A DNA stretch of 64,000 nt, taken from Rhizobium etli 8C-3. Lineage in GTDB: Bacteria; Pseudomonadota; Alphaproteobacteria; Rhizobiales; Rhizobiaceae. The DNA lies in NCBI RefSeq assembly GCF_001908375.1, contig NZ_CP017241.1:623001-687000 (forward strand). The letters are read 5' to 3'. Below the pieces are notes generated by a model. That model searched no databases. It saw nothing but the letters and a program-made list of their open reading frames with translations, and was not told the origin of the DNA. Shown here piece by piece: positions 26,510-35,013 of the stretch (positions are counted from its first letter, which is position 1; each line of letters begins with the position of its first letter). The position numbers were made by a program, and so were the translations under genes.

Positions 26510-27008
26510 TGGTTTCCCCTTCTATGATCAATGTGTGCGGACGAAGATAGGCCGCACATCGAGGTTCGGCAAGGATTTTTTGCAGTGCAGCAAAATAGAA
26601 TAGATGCTGAAAAAATAGAAGAAATGAGGTAATTTGTTGACGAAGACCTTTTGTTTGGCGTGGAATAGATAACCAAATGAAGAAAATGTAATAAATCGTT
26701 AACTTTATTGTATTTAATAACTTAGACTATGGAAATTTGTAGTTGTTCCTGTGTTTTGTTGTTCTAATTCTGTGAATAAATAACAAAAATACCTGGATTG
26801 GACTCCAATAATATTTGAGATAGGAGGGGTGTGATGTCTCCCTCTTCATTGTCGCAAATGCAGGAAGCAGCGAATTGAGTGACGTCGACCAGAGTTGAGC
26901 AGAAATGTCCCGCCGAAAAAGATGCCGGTTGGATTTACATCTGGACTAGACTATCTGGAGCAAGTCCGTTCCAAGAAATCATCAAGCTTCGGAAGTCTTT
27001 CCGGGGCG
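26510..27008. other. AT-rich regulatory region
   Basis: About 500 nt, markedly AT-rich at 26570-26815, unlike its surroundings. It holds a 13-nt dyad ATTGGACTCCAAT (26797-26809) and a short frame with a strong start signal at 26834. It probably carries the promoter of the polysaccharide operon. A 62-codon frame at 26895-27083 overlaps the next gene antisense and is not called. Confidence 0.5.
26834..26878 (+). CDS. Possible 14-residue peptide
   Basis: ATG at 26834 follows AGGAGGGGTGTG and encodes MSPSSLSQMQEAAN before TGA. The start signal is the only support. It may be chance or a leader peptide. Confidence 0.2.
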   Translation: MSPSSLSQMQEAAN

Positions 27009-28586
27009 CTATTGCGGGACGCTAGCTTGGCGGTCCTTCTGCAGAAGCCATTTCTGGATGATCGGCACATCTGCATCGCCTAGGTCATGGCCGCCAAAGA
27101 TGACATCCGAATCGACGGTGGCGCCGGAGGTTTTCAGCCGTGTCTGAAGCTCGCTTGCATATCGTCCATAAGCGTCGGTCTTGCCGCTGATGACGAGCAG
27201 GTCCGTGCCCGTAAGGTCGGCATGCGGATAGTCCGTGAGCACCGGCATGGAGCGCAGCAGCACCGCGCGGTGTATCAGGCTCGGATGCAGGTAGAGCAAC
27301 GAGTTGAGCAGATTGGCGCCGTTGGAATAGCCGACATAGACGATTTTCTTCGGGTCGAGGTCGTAGGATTTGACGGCGCTGTCGATAAAGGCGGCGAAGG
27401 CTTCCGCCTCGTTCTTGATGTCGTCCTGATCGAAGGAGAACGGCGTTATGCGCTTGTACCAGCGCGGGAAGCCCTCTTCCGTCGCGCGGCCGCGCACGCC
27501 CAGCAGTGTAGCGCGCGGAGCCACCTTATGCAGCAGCGGCATCAGTGTCGTCTCATTACCGCCCGATCCGTGAAGCAGCACGAAGACGCTGCCATCCGGA
27601 TCCGGTGGCGTATAGAAGCGGTGGACGAAAGGCAGATCGCGATAGTTCACGCGAGGCTCGCCGGGCATGGAAAACTGCGGCAGGACGACCTTCAGGTCCT
27701 CAAGACTGGTGATCGCATCCTTTGGCGGCAGGAAGAGCTTGGAACCGAGGGTTTCGGGCGGTTCGTCGACAGTCATGCCGGGCTTGTCGGTTGCAAGCTC
27801 GGCCAGCGTGCCACCGGGTTCGCGGGCATACAGAGATCGGAAATATTTGCGGTCATGCGTGCTGGTTGCCGAGGCGTTCGACTTCTCGAGCGCTTCGTGA
27901 ACCGTCGACAATTGCGCATCGTCGGTGGCGCGGAAAGCCACGTGATCGACCGTGCCTGTTCCCGGTGCACCGGACCAGAAGCCGCGGGCGTTGCGGACAT
28001 CGATGACGTCGCCCGACTGCGAGACGAGCCGATCGATGGCGCCCTTGCTCACCTGGAAGCGATAGCCGAAGTGACTTTCGAGGAAGCTGCGGCTTTCCTC
28101 GGGGACTTCCGTCAGCATGGTGGCGCCGCGGATGCGCTGCACGGCGTGCTCCACCGGCACCGGACCGCCATGCCAGGGGGCGGCACTCTTCAGCTGTCCG
28201 TTCCCGGTCAGTTTCACAATGATGTTGTCGGGATCCTTGAGGCGCAGCACCGTCTCGCCGAACTCATCTCCTGGCCCCTCCAGGCGCAGACCGAAACTCA
28301 TTGCCCGCGTCAGCCAATAGCCGATGCTCGTCTGATCGATGGCAAGCGCGATTTCGCTGATTTGCCCGAAGCCTGCCCGTCCCGGCGAACCATCTTCCCA
28401 GGCGAGGAAGGTGACGAGCGAACCTGGCGTGCCGGCCGCGTCACCATAGAAGAGATGCAACTGCGTCGCGTCCTCGAATCCGGCCGTCTGCTTGACGAGC
28501 CGCAAGCCCAGGAAGCCTGCGTAGAAATCGACATTGGCCTGCACTTTGCGGGTAATCGCCGTGACGTGATGTATTCCAGAAACCAT
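27009..28586 (-). CDS. Fused VOC ring-cleaving dioxygenase and alpha/beta hydrolase (MhqO-MhqD-like)
   Basis: This 525-residue protein joins two domains. Residues about 1-290 are a two-module VOC dioxygenase-like part with metal-ligand candidates in GIHHVTAI, QLHLFYGD and VDHVAFRATDD and a Glu in GGTLAELATD. Residues about 320-520 are an alpha/beta hydrolase with nucleophile S421 (GYSNG), an Asp in GKTDAYG and a His in GGHDLG. In Bacillus these are the separate MhqO and MhqD proteins that detoxify hydroquinones. The start at 28586 (MVSGIHHVTAI) is taken from the VOC fold; the longer frame adds a hydrophobic stretch of doubtful meaning. Confidence 0.82.
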   Translation of the reverse strand: MVSGIHHVTAITRKVQANVDFYAGFLGLRLVKQTAGFEDATQLHLFYGDAAGTPGSLVTFLAWEDGSPGRAGFGQISEIALAIDQTSIGYWLTRAMSFGLRLEGPGDEFGETVLRLKDPDNIIVKLTGNGQLKSAAPWHGGPVPVEHAVQRIRGATMLTEVPEESRSFLESHFGYRFQVSKGAIDRLVSQSGDVIDVRNARGFWSGAPGTGTVDHVAFRATDDAQLSTVHEALEKSNASATSTHDRKYFRSLYAREPGGTLAELATDKPGMTVDEPPETLGSKLFLPPKDAITSLEDLKVVLPQFSMPGEPRVNYRDLPFVHRFYTPPDPDGSVFVLLHGSGGNETTLMPLLHKVAPRATLLGVRGRATEEGFPRWYKRITPFSFDQDDIKNEAEAFAAFIDSAVKSYDLDPKKIVYVGYSNGANLLNSLLYLHPSLIHRAVLLRSMPVLTDYPHADLTGTDLLVISGKTDAYGRYASELQTRLKTSGATVDSDVIFGGHDLGDADVPIIQKWLLQKDRQASVPQ

Positions 28587-28648
28587 CGATAGCAGTCCGG
28601 ATTGGAAAGGAGTGGCGAGCAATGCCAGAACGAGGGCTGATGCGAAAG

Positions 28649-30265
28649 TCATGCGAGGGCCGTAAAAGATTGCCTTGATTGTTCTACACATAAAACGAAC
28701 GAATCGCCGCGTGGTTGCAGTTCCAGCGTATCAACTTCCTCCAATGCTTCTTCCAGTTGCTGCAGGGTTGGCGGCTTCACCATATAGGCGAGCGCACCAA
28801 GCTCCTTTGCTCTTTGCATATCGCCTTCGTCGCTTGACGTACTGAGGATGCAGACCGGAATGCCGCTGAGCCGCCCATCGGCTGCAAGCGCCCTCAGGAC
28901 CTCAAAGCCGTCCATGAGCGGCATGTTTATGTCGAGCAGCATCAGGTCCATCGGGGGCTGGTCGGCTATTGCGGCACGTTGCTCGAGCAGCAGCATGGCT
29001 TCACGACCGTTGTTTGCCACATGGAGGTTGAAGCTGACTTTCTCGCGGCGCATGAGCTTCAGTTTCAGAAGTTGGATGTCGGCCGGGCTGTCTTCGACAA
29101 GCAGCACCTCTGCAAGCCTGCCCGCTCCCTCCGTCACCTGTTCGCCGTGCCGGACGCTTTGGGCCGCAGGCATGGCTGCGGGCGCCGCGGCGGCTGCCTG
29201 TGCAAGGGGTATTTCGACGACGAAAACGGCACCGCCGTCGCGCTCCTCGCACCAGATCGCTCCACCATGCAGTTGCGCAATGCGCCGACAGATGGCCAGA
29301 CCGAGTCCGGTTCCCTCGATGCCACGGCCGACGAGCCGTTTGAACGGCTGGAAAACGAGCTCGCGATGGGCGGGATCGATGCCGGGGCCGTTGTCGCTCA
29401 CGGAAAGCCGGCACACGCCGCTGTCTACCGTCGCAGCGATCCCGATTTGCGGTGTGCGGTTCTCGCAATAGCGGATGGAGTTCGAGACGAGGTTTTGCAG
29501 AAGCTGGATCAGCAACGTCGCGTCGCCCATCACTTCGGGCAGGTCTGCCCGGCTGATCACCGCCTGACGGCTTTCGATCTGGCGATGAAGATTATCTTCC
29601 ACCTGGTCGAGCACCGCGGCGAGCGAGACAGGCTTCAGCTCCAGCTCGCCGGAGGCCTCGAGCTTGGTGAAGCCCGAAACCTTGACGATCAGATCCTCCA
29701 TGTGATCGGCAGCGCTCAGCACATAGTCGAAAAGCTCACGATCTTCAGGCAGCAGCGATGGAGAACCGTGCAGGATCTTGGTGAAGGACTTGATGGTTCT
29801 CAGCGGTTCCTTGAGGTCGTGCGCCATCGCACGGGTGAAAATTTCAAGGGATTGGCGTTTCTGCTCCAGTTTGGTCTCCAGTGCGCCGTGCATGATGGCG
29901 TTCTGAATGCAGCGGTGCAGCCCTTCCGGTGAAAGCGCATCCTTGGTCAGGTAATCGCGTGCGCCGCTCTTCATCACCTCGACGGCAACCGCCTCGTTGC
30001 CCTGGCCTGTCAGCATGACGACGTTGGCGGAGGCATCGAGTTCGAGTATTTGGGCAAGCACACCGAGGCCGTTGCGGCCGGGAAGAGAGTAATCGAGCAG
30101 GATGCAGTTCGGCCGCTTGCGGCTGATCATCGCGAGACCCTGGTCGCCGGTCTCGGCCTCCGCCAGCGTGTAGGTCGTACCCGCTATACGGCCCAGCATG
30201 CGACGGTAGAAGTCGCGGTCGTCCATGTTGTCGTCTATGATCAGTACGGAGCAGGCTTCTGCCAA
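28649..30265 (-). CDS. Hybrid signalling protein: receiver - histidine kinase - receiver
   Basis: This 538-residue soluble protein has three parts. The first receiver (about 5-125) has phosphorylatable Asp in CILLDYSLPG and Lys in YLTKDA. The kinase (about 140-370) has H-box AMAHDLKEPLRTIKSF, N-box QNLVSNSIRYCEN and G-boxes SDNGPGI and GTGLGLAI. The second receiver (about 395-520) has Asp in LMLLDINMPLMDG. The layout is like phytochrome-associated kinases without a sensor. The start codon is TTG at 30265, behind GGAGGAG, and follows the single-domain receiver by only 3 nt, so the genes are coupled. Confidence 0.9.
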   Translation of the reverse strand: MAEACSVLIIDDNMDDRDFYRRMLGRIAGTTYTLAEAETGDQGLAMISRKRPNCILLDYSLPGRNGLGVLAQILELDASANVVMLTGQGNEAVAVEVMKSGARDYLTKDALSPEGLHRCIQNAIMHGALETKLEQKRQSLEIFTRAMAHDLKEPLRTIKSFTKILHGSPSLLPEDRELFDYVLSAADHMEDLIVKVSGFTKLEASGELELKPVSLAAVLDQVEDNLHRQIESRQAVISRADLPEVMGDATLLIQLLQNLVSNSIRYCENRTPQIGIAATVDSGVCRLSVSDNGPGIDPAHRELVFQPFKRLVGRGIEGTGLGLAICRRIAQLHGGAIWCEERDGGAVFVVEIPLAQAAAAAPAAMPAAQSVRHGEQVTEGAGRLAEVLLVEDSPADIQLLKLKLMRREKVSFNLHVANNGREAMLLLEQRAAIADQPPMDLMLLDINMPLMDGFEVLRALAADGRLSGIPVCILSTSSDEGDMQRAKELGALAYMVKPPTLQQLEEALEEVDTLELQPRGDSFVLCVEQSRQSFTALA

Positions 30266-30268
30266 TCG

Positions 30269-30694
30269 TCACTCCTCCAGGGGCAGTATGGCAATCTCGA
30301 ACCAATATTCCTTCAGCCTTTGTATGGCCGCAAAAAGGCCGTCCAGGTCGACGGGCTTTTGCACATAGGTATTGGCGCCGAGGGCATAGCAGCCCTCGAT
30401 GTCGCGCTCGTCGTCGGAGGTCGTCAGGATGACGACCGGTATCTTATGCCAGTGCGTGTTGGATTTGATCGCCTCAAGCGTCTTGCGGCCGTCGAGCCCA
30501 GGCATGTTGAGGTCGAGCAGGATCAGACCCGGCCGCGGGCTGATGGTCGCGAGCATATCGAGAGCCTCTTGTCCCGAAGCCGCCCAGTAGATCGGGTTGC
30601 GCAGGTTCGTACGCTTGAAAGCGCGCATCGTTGCCTCGAAGTCATCCTCGCTGTCCTCTACGACCAGGATCGGTTGCGTATCACGCTGCTGCAT
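30269..30694 (-). CDS. Single-domain response regulator (Rcp1-like)
   Basis: This 141-residue CheY-like receiver of the Rcp1 type has the acidic pair in VVEDSEDD, the acceptor Asp in LILLDLNMPGLDG, Thr in VILTTSDD and Lys in YVQKPVDL. There is no output domain. Its start lies 14 nt inside the end of the membrane kinase gene, and the hybrid kinase follows, so it is expected to receive phosphate from one and pass it on. Confidence 0.9.
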   Translation of the reverse strand: MQQRDTQPILVVEDSEDDFEATMRAFKRTNLRNPIYWAASGQEALDMLATISPRPGLILLDLNMPGLDGRKTLEAIKSNTHWHKIPVVILTTSDDERDIEGCYALGANTYVQKPVDLDGLFAAIQRLKEYWFEIAILPLEE

Positions 30695-32831
30695 TCTGCT
30701 CCTCGCGCTTCCTGCCCAATGTGAAATAGAACGTCGTGCCTGCGCCGACTTCCGATTCCAGCCATATCTCGCCGTTGTGGCGGGCGATGATCTTGCGGAC
30801 GAAGGTCAAGCCGGCGCCCGTTCCGTCATCTGAATCTTGCGATTTTTCCAGGCGTTTGAAAATGCGGAAAATATCCTCATGGAATTCCTTGGGTATGCCT
30901 TTGCCGTTATCTTTAACGAAGAAGACGTTGAGCGCCGTCGTGCCGTCCCTGGCGACGAAGCGTTCGAGATAGCCGATAGTGACGAGCGGATGAGGCTTGT
31001 CGTTGTACTTGATCGCATTGGTAATAAGGTTCCGGAAGACTTCGGTGAGGCGCAGCGCATCACAGACCACTTCCGGCAGTTGGCCATCGATGACAACCTT
31101 GGCATGGCGCTCCTCCAGAAGCAGTTCCATGGTGGCGATCACATCCTTGATGACAAGATTGATGTCTGTCCGCTTCACCGCAAGCTGCTGCCGACCGATT
31201 CGCGAAAAATAGAGCAGGTCGTTGACCAGCTTCTCCATACGCTGGCTGAGCCGCACGAGGCGATTGAGGCGCCGTATGCCATCCTCGTCGAGGACGCTTT
31301 CATAGTCCTCCAACAGGAAGCGGGAGTGGTTGTGAAGCCCACGCAGCGGCTCCTTCAAGTCATGCGAAGCGATATAGGCGAACTCGTCGAGGTCGTGATT
31401 GCTGCGCTCCAGATCGGCGGTATAATCCTCAAGCTGCGCCAGCGTCGTCTTCAGCCGCTCCTCCTGGGTCACGCGCTCGCTGATGTCGCGCACAATGCCG
31501 ACGAAGGCCTTCGTTCCTCCGCTCTTCACCTCGCTGACGGAAACATCGAGCGGAAAGGCGACGCCGTTCTTTCGCCGTCCGGAAACCTTGCGCGTGGTGC
31601 CGATGATGCGCTGCTCGCCGGTTTCTGCATAGTGGCGCAGATAGCCGTCGTGCTCCGAATGATACGGTTCAGGCATCAGCATCTTGATGTTCTTGCCGAT
31701 CACTTCCTGCGGCGTGTAGCCGAACATCTGCTCGGCCGCCGGATTGAAACTTAAAACCGTTCCCTTTTCGTCGATCGTGAGCACGGCGTCCGGCGTGCTG
31801 CGCACCAAGGCGCTGAAGCGGATGCGTTCGGTCTCGAGGTTCATCCTGTTCCGCACGTAGTAAAAAACGAGCAAAGCAATCAGCCAGAGCATGACGAGGG
31901 TGATCGCCCGGTTCGTGACCTCCTGCCAGAAGCCGACATTGTCGTGGCGCACGGCGAAGAAGCCGAGCAGGACGAGGATGGTGCACACGAGGGCGAAGAG
32001 AAGCGACGCCTTGCGGTTTCTGAACCAGAGAGCGGTCAGCACCAGCGGCACGTAAAGAATGCCGTTCGCCACGCCAAGCGGCGTATAGAGGTCTGCGGTA
32101 AGCCCTGTGAAGCACACGAGCGCGGGAACCCAGAGCGGTATTCGGCCGCGGCTTTCGGGCTGCCGCCACCAGGCACTTGCGAGGAGTCCGGCACCGAAGA
32201 GCACCATGCCGATCGCCGTTGGCAACGCCATCGTTGCATAGGGCCCCCAGCGATAGCCTTGTTCCGCATTCGTGACGTAGCTGGTAAGGGCGATCATGCC
32301 GAGCGTGATGACGACATAGCTGACCAATTCCTGGACGAGCGGCGCTCGCGCGACCCGCCAATTTTGGGCGGCGATCAGCGACAAGTTGCCCACCAGGAAA
32401 ATTACCGCCGTATTCGGCCCCATGCCGCCGCCGATCTGAGCGGCAAAATCGGGTGCGATAAGGATATCGGTGAACAGCCGGTCGACGTGATGAACGGTGC
32501 GGCCGAAGATGGCGATCTCGACCAGCCGGGCAAGGGCGATGGCAATGACGAACACCGAAAGTGCAGTTGAAGGCACCGATACCAGCCGCCGGCTTGTAAC
32601 CGAAGTGGCAAGGGCGCCGCCGGACAGAACAAAGCAGAGTGCCGTGTTGAACGCCATCGAGGGAAATTCAGGAACGACAGAAATGAAGATTTCGAGCTGC
32701 AGCAGCCAGCCTGCCAGCGCGGTCAGGCCGAGAAGGGCGAGCAGTGAGCCGATACCGGTGGCGGCGGAGCGATAGCGTATCCGCTTTTGCTGCGGATCGT
32801 CCTGCAGTCCTGCCGCCGCTGCATTCCACAC
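30681..32831 (-). CDS. Membrane histidine kinase with FixL-like PAS domain
   Basis: This 716-residue kinase has eight or nine N-terminal helices (about 25-330), one PAS domain (about 340-455) close to FixL in sequence (TPDAVLTIDEKGTVLSFNPA, then EQMFGY), then a HisKA domain with FAYIASHDLKEPLRG and a HATPase domain ending in GTGAGLTFVRKI. In FixL the haem is held by a His before IIGxGR; here that place reads EQRIIG, with Arg, so haem is unlikely. The start is GTG at 32831 behind GGGGAGG. It heads an operon with two response-regulator genes. Confidence 0.9.
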   Translation of the reverse strand: MWNAAAAGLQDDPQQKRIRYRSAATGIGSLLALLGLTALAGWLLQLEIFISVVPEFPSMAFNTALCFVLSGGALATSVTSRRLVSVPSTALSVFVIAIALARLVEIAIFGRTVHHVDRLFTDILIAPDFAAQIGGGMGPNTAVIFLVGNLSLIAAQNWRVARAPLVQELVSYVVITLGMIALTSYVTNAEQGYRWGPYATMALPTAIGMVLFGAGLLASAWWRQPESRGRIPLWVPALVCFTGLTADLYTPLGVANGILYVPLVLTALWFRNRKASLLFALVCTILVLLGFFAVRHDNVGFWQEVTNRAITLVMLWLIALLVFYYVRNRMNLETERIRFSALVRSTPDAVLTIDEKGTVLSFNPAAEQMFGYTPQEVIGKNIKMLMPEPYHSEHDGYLRHYAETGEQRIIGTTRKVSGRRKNGVAFPLDVSVSEVKSGGTKAFVGIVRDISERVTQEERLKTTLAQLEDYTADLERSNHDLDEFAYIASHDLKEPLRGLHNHSRFLLEDYESVLDEDGIRRLNRLVRLSQRMEKLVNDLLYFSRIGRQQLAVKRTDINLVIKDVIATMELLLEERHAKVVIDGQLPEVVCDALRLTEVFRNLITNAIKYNDKPHPLVTIGYLERFVARDGTTALNVFFVKDNGKGIPKEFHEDIFRIFKRLEKSQDSDDGTGAGLTFVRKIIARHNGEIWLESEVGAGTTFYFTLGRKREEQNAAA

Positions 32832-33009
32832 GTCGTCACGCCTCCCCAGTCACGCGCCAATTTTTTCCGAAATCCCGCAAGACACAATAGGAAAACGCAT
32901 GGTTGCGCCACTGATTCATCGGTTGGCGGTCTACCGCTGCTATCGAGTGGAGGAAAATCCGGCTAGTGTTGCGAAAACACACAATCGAGGAGCGTTCCGA
33001 GACCACCGG

Positions 33010-33402
33010 ATGCAAGCACCGATGCCAGTCATATTTTATATCGATGACAGCAGGGATGATCTTTTCTACCTCGACTATATCCGCAAGAAGGAGCGGGTCT
33101 CCGTAGATCTTTTCTGTTTTGCAACGGCGGAGGCGGCTCTTGCCGCCCTGGAGCACCGCAGCGCCGTGCGCGCCGCGCTTCCCGACGTGCTCATCGCCGA
33201 TCTCTACATGCCCCTCGATAGCGGACTTGCGCTCATTGCAAGGCTTCGGGCGCAAGACCGGTTCAAAACGATGCGGCTTTGTGTCTGCAGCGGATCGGAT
33301 GCCGAGGAAGATCGGCAGCGCGCTCTGGTTGCGGGTGCTGATTCCTATCTTCAAAAACCCCTCGATTTTGCGGCGATTCTGCATCCCAAAACGTCGCGCT
33401 GA
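33010..33402 (+). CDS. Single-domain response regulator
   Basis: This receiver of about 130 residues has VIFYIDDSRDD at the start, acceptor Asp in VLIADLYMPLDSG, Ser in VCSGSDAEED and Lys in YLQKPLDF. There is no output domain. It is divergent from the membrane kinase (about 180 nt apart), so it may be an additional target of the same pathway. The frame starting at 32899 lacks homology for its first 37 codons. Confidence 0.82.
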   Translation: MQAPMPVIFYIDDSRDDLFYLDYIRKKERVSVDLFCFATAEAALAALEHRSAVRAALPDVLIADLYMPLDSGLALIARLRAQDRFKTMRLCVCSGSDAEEDRQRALVAGADSYLQKPLDFAAILHPKTSR

Positions 33403-33860
33403 AGAAGAGGGCGCGACAAAGCTGCAGATCCGGCCATTGGCGCTGCTGGAAACTGCGATTGACAAGGTCGTTTCAGAATTTCAAAATACACAACCATGGG
33501 GAAGAGGAGTGATTAAGCACTGAGAGAGCCGACCGACCCACATTCGCCGCCACGAATTTCAGCCAACCCCTTAGCTGGGTGGATCTATCAGCTCTCTCGC
33601 GCTTACGCCGGCATTTCTTCCGCTCTTCATGGATGCTGAACAACGGAATTGCGATACCTAGGTAAGAACTACGACTATCCTGTGTATCACTTGCGGTTGA
33701 GAGAATCGATGTCGTTTCCGCTTTCGGGATATTGGGGTCCCCATCCCTTTATCCTCATCAATTGCCTCGACATTTTTCTAACTTCTCGCATCAAGGACGT
33801 ATATCCCAAGATTTCGGGATAGGATGACTTCGGGAGATTTCACATAGGGATTTTGCTGGA
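33403..33860. other. Intergenic region upstream of LuxR gene
   Basis: About 460 nt with no gene. It contains TTTCGGGATA twice (33722-33731 and 33812-33821), an inverted TATCCC at 33802 and a TGGGG/CCCCA dyad near 33735. These are candidate binding sites for the LuxR protein encoded next. Confidence 0.5.
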
Positions 33861-34556
33861 ATGACCAACGCTGCGGCGGTTCCATTTCATACAGGGCCCG
33901 AGCTCAGCCGGGCGATCAATCGCACCGACTTTTTCCGCCTCTTCAAGGCGGCGGCACAGCACTATCACTTCGACAACTTTGCGCTTGCCCGGATTTCCGA
34001 GGCGAACGCGCCCTTCGGCGAACGCGAAATCGTCATCACCAATGTTGCCGAACGCAGGCTCCAGCTTTTCATCCGCATGCTCAAGGAGGCGCTTGGCGCG
34101 CTGAAGGCAAAGACCGCGCAATTCCTGACGACGCCGGTCTACGGCAAGTGCGGATCGATCGGGGCCGACCTCGTATTCAACGAATTCAATGGCAATACCT
34201 TTCTGCTCATTCCTCTCTTCACGCCGGAGGGGCGGCGCTACTGCCTCGTGCTCAGCGGCATGCGGCCTGAGCCCGATCAAGGAGAAATTGCCGACGTTAT
34301 GCTCGATGCCATGCGTATTTTCGACAAACTTTACGAGGAAATCTTGACGCAGGAGATGTCAGGGCGCCTGACGCAGCGGGAGGCGGAAATCGTCAAATGG
34401 ACCAGCGAAGGCAAGACTTCAGCCGAGATCGCGATTATTCTCGGATTGTCGGAGCACACTGTGAATTCGCATATCACGGCCGCCGCCAGAAAGCTTGATG
34501 CAGTGAACCGCGTTCATATGGTGGCGATTGCCCTCAGGAATGGTTTGGTTTCGTGA
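33861..34556 (+). CDS. LuxR family transcriptional regulator
   Basis: This 231-residue protein has an N-terminal domain (about 10-150) of the autoinducer-binding type fold in outline (FFRLFKAAAQHYHFDNFALARI). The C-terminal LuxR helix-turn-helix is LTQREAEIVKWTSEGKTSAEIAIILGLSEHTVNSHITAAARKL. The set of Trp/Tyr/Asp residues that bind acyl-homoserine lactones is not evident, so it may be a ligand-free or novel-ligand solo. No luxI synthase is in the window. It is followed after 13 nt by a receiver gene. Confidence 0.88.
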   Translation: MTNAAAVPFHTGPELSRAINRTDFFRLFKAAAQHYHFDNFALARISEANAPFGEREIVITNVAERRLQLFIRMLKEALGALKAKTAQFLTTPVYGKCGSIGADLVFNEFNGNTFLLIPLFTPEGRRYCLVLSGMRPEPDQGEIADVMLDAMRIFDKLYEEILTQEMSGRLTQREAEIVKWTSEGKTSAEIAIILGLSEHTVNSHITAAARKLDAVNRVHMVAIALRNGLVS

Positions 34557-34569
34557 CGGGGAAAACAGC

Positions 34570-35007
34570 ATGAGCGCCGAAGCGGTTCCGGGAGATGCCG
34601 TCAAGGTCCTGTTCGTGGATGACGAATTCATCGAGTTCAGGTCGCTGAAGAAGAAGATTGGCAGCCTTTCCGAGCCTGCCGTCGATGTCGAATATTCGCA
34701 GTCCATCAGCGACGCGCTGGAGAAGGTCAAGGGTGGCCGCTTCGATCTCATCCTGCTCGACAACCGGTTGCTGCCGAATGCCGATTTCCGCGAGACGGTG
34801 CCCGAGCTTCGCGGCATCGGCTACACGGGACCGATCGGCGTTGTTTCAACGGACATTTCGGATGGCTATTTCCAGCAGTTTCCGGATTATGGCGTCGATT
34901 TTCGGATCGGCAAGGACGAGATCGACGCGCGCACGCTGCAATATATCATCCGCGAATTCGTGAAGTACGACCTGCCCGACTTCTGGAAGGACGACTACAC
35001 GATCTGA
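34570..35007 (+). CDS. Response regulator receiver protein
   Basis: This 145-residue receiver has VKVLFVDDEFIEF, acceptor Asp in LILLDNRLLPNADF, Ser/Thr in GVVSTDISDG and a Lys in RIGKDEID. The sequence after the Asp lacks the usual Pro-Gly spacing, so it is a divergent receiver. The C-terminal DLPDFWKDDYTI is not a known output. It lies 13 nt after the LuxR gene and meets the small kinase convergently, 6 nt apart. Confidence 0.82.
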   Translation: MSAEAVPGDAVKVLFVDDEFIEFRSLKKKIGSLSEPAVDVEYSQSISDALEKVKGGRFDLILLDNRLLPNADFRETVPELRGIGYTGPIGVVSTDISDGYFQQFPDYGVDFRIGKDEIDARTLQYIIREFVKYDLPDFWKDDYTI

Positions 35008-35013
35008 TCGAGT

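Noticed and set aside
27087..28592. 501-codon plus-strand open frame opposite the dioxygenase-hydrolase fusion
   Set aside because: The minus strand carries clear VOC and hydrolase motifs; the plus frame has none.
33861..34556. Quorum-sensing receptor for acyl-homoserine lactone
   Set aside because: The ligand-pocket residues are not evident and no luxI gene is in the window; only the LuxR family call is kept.
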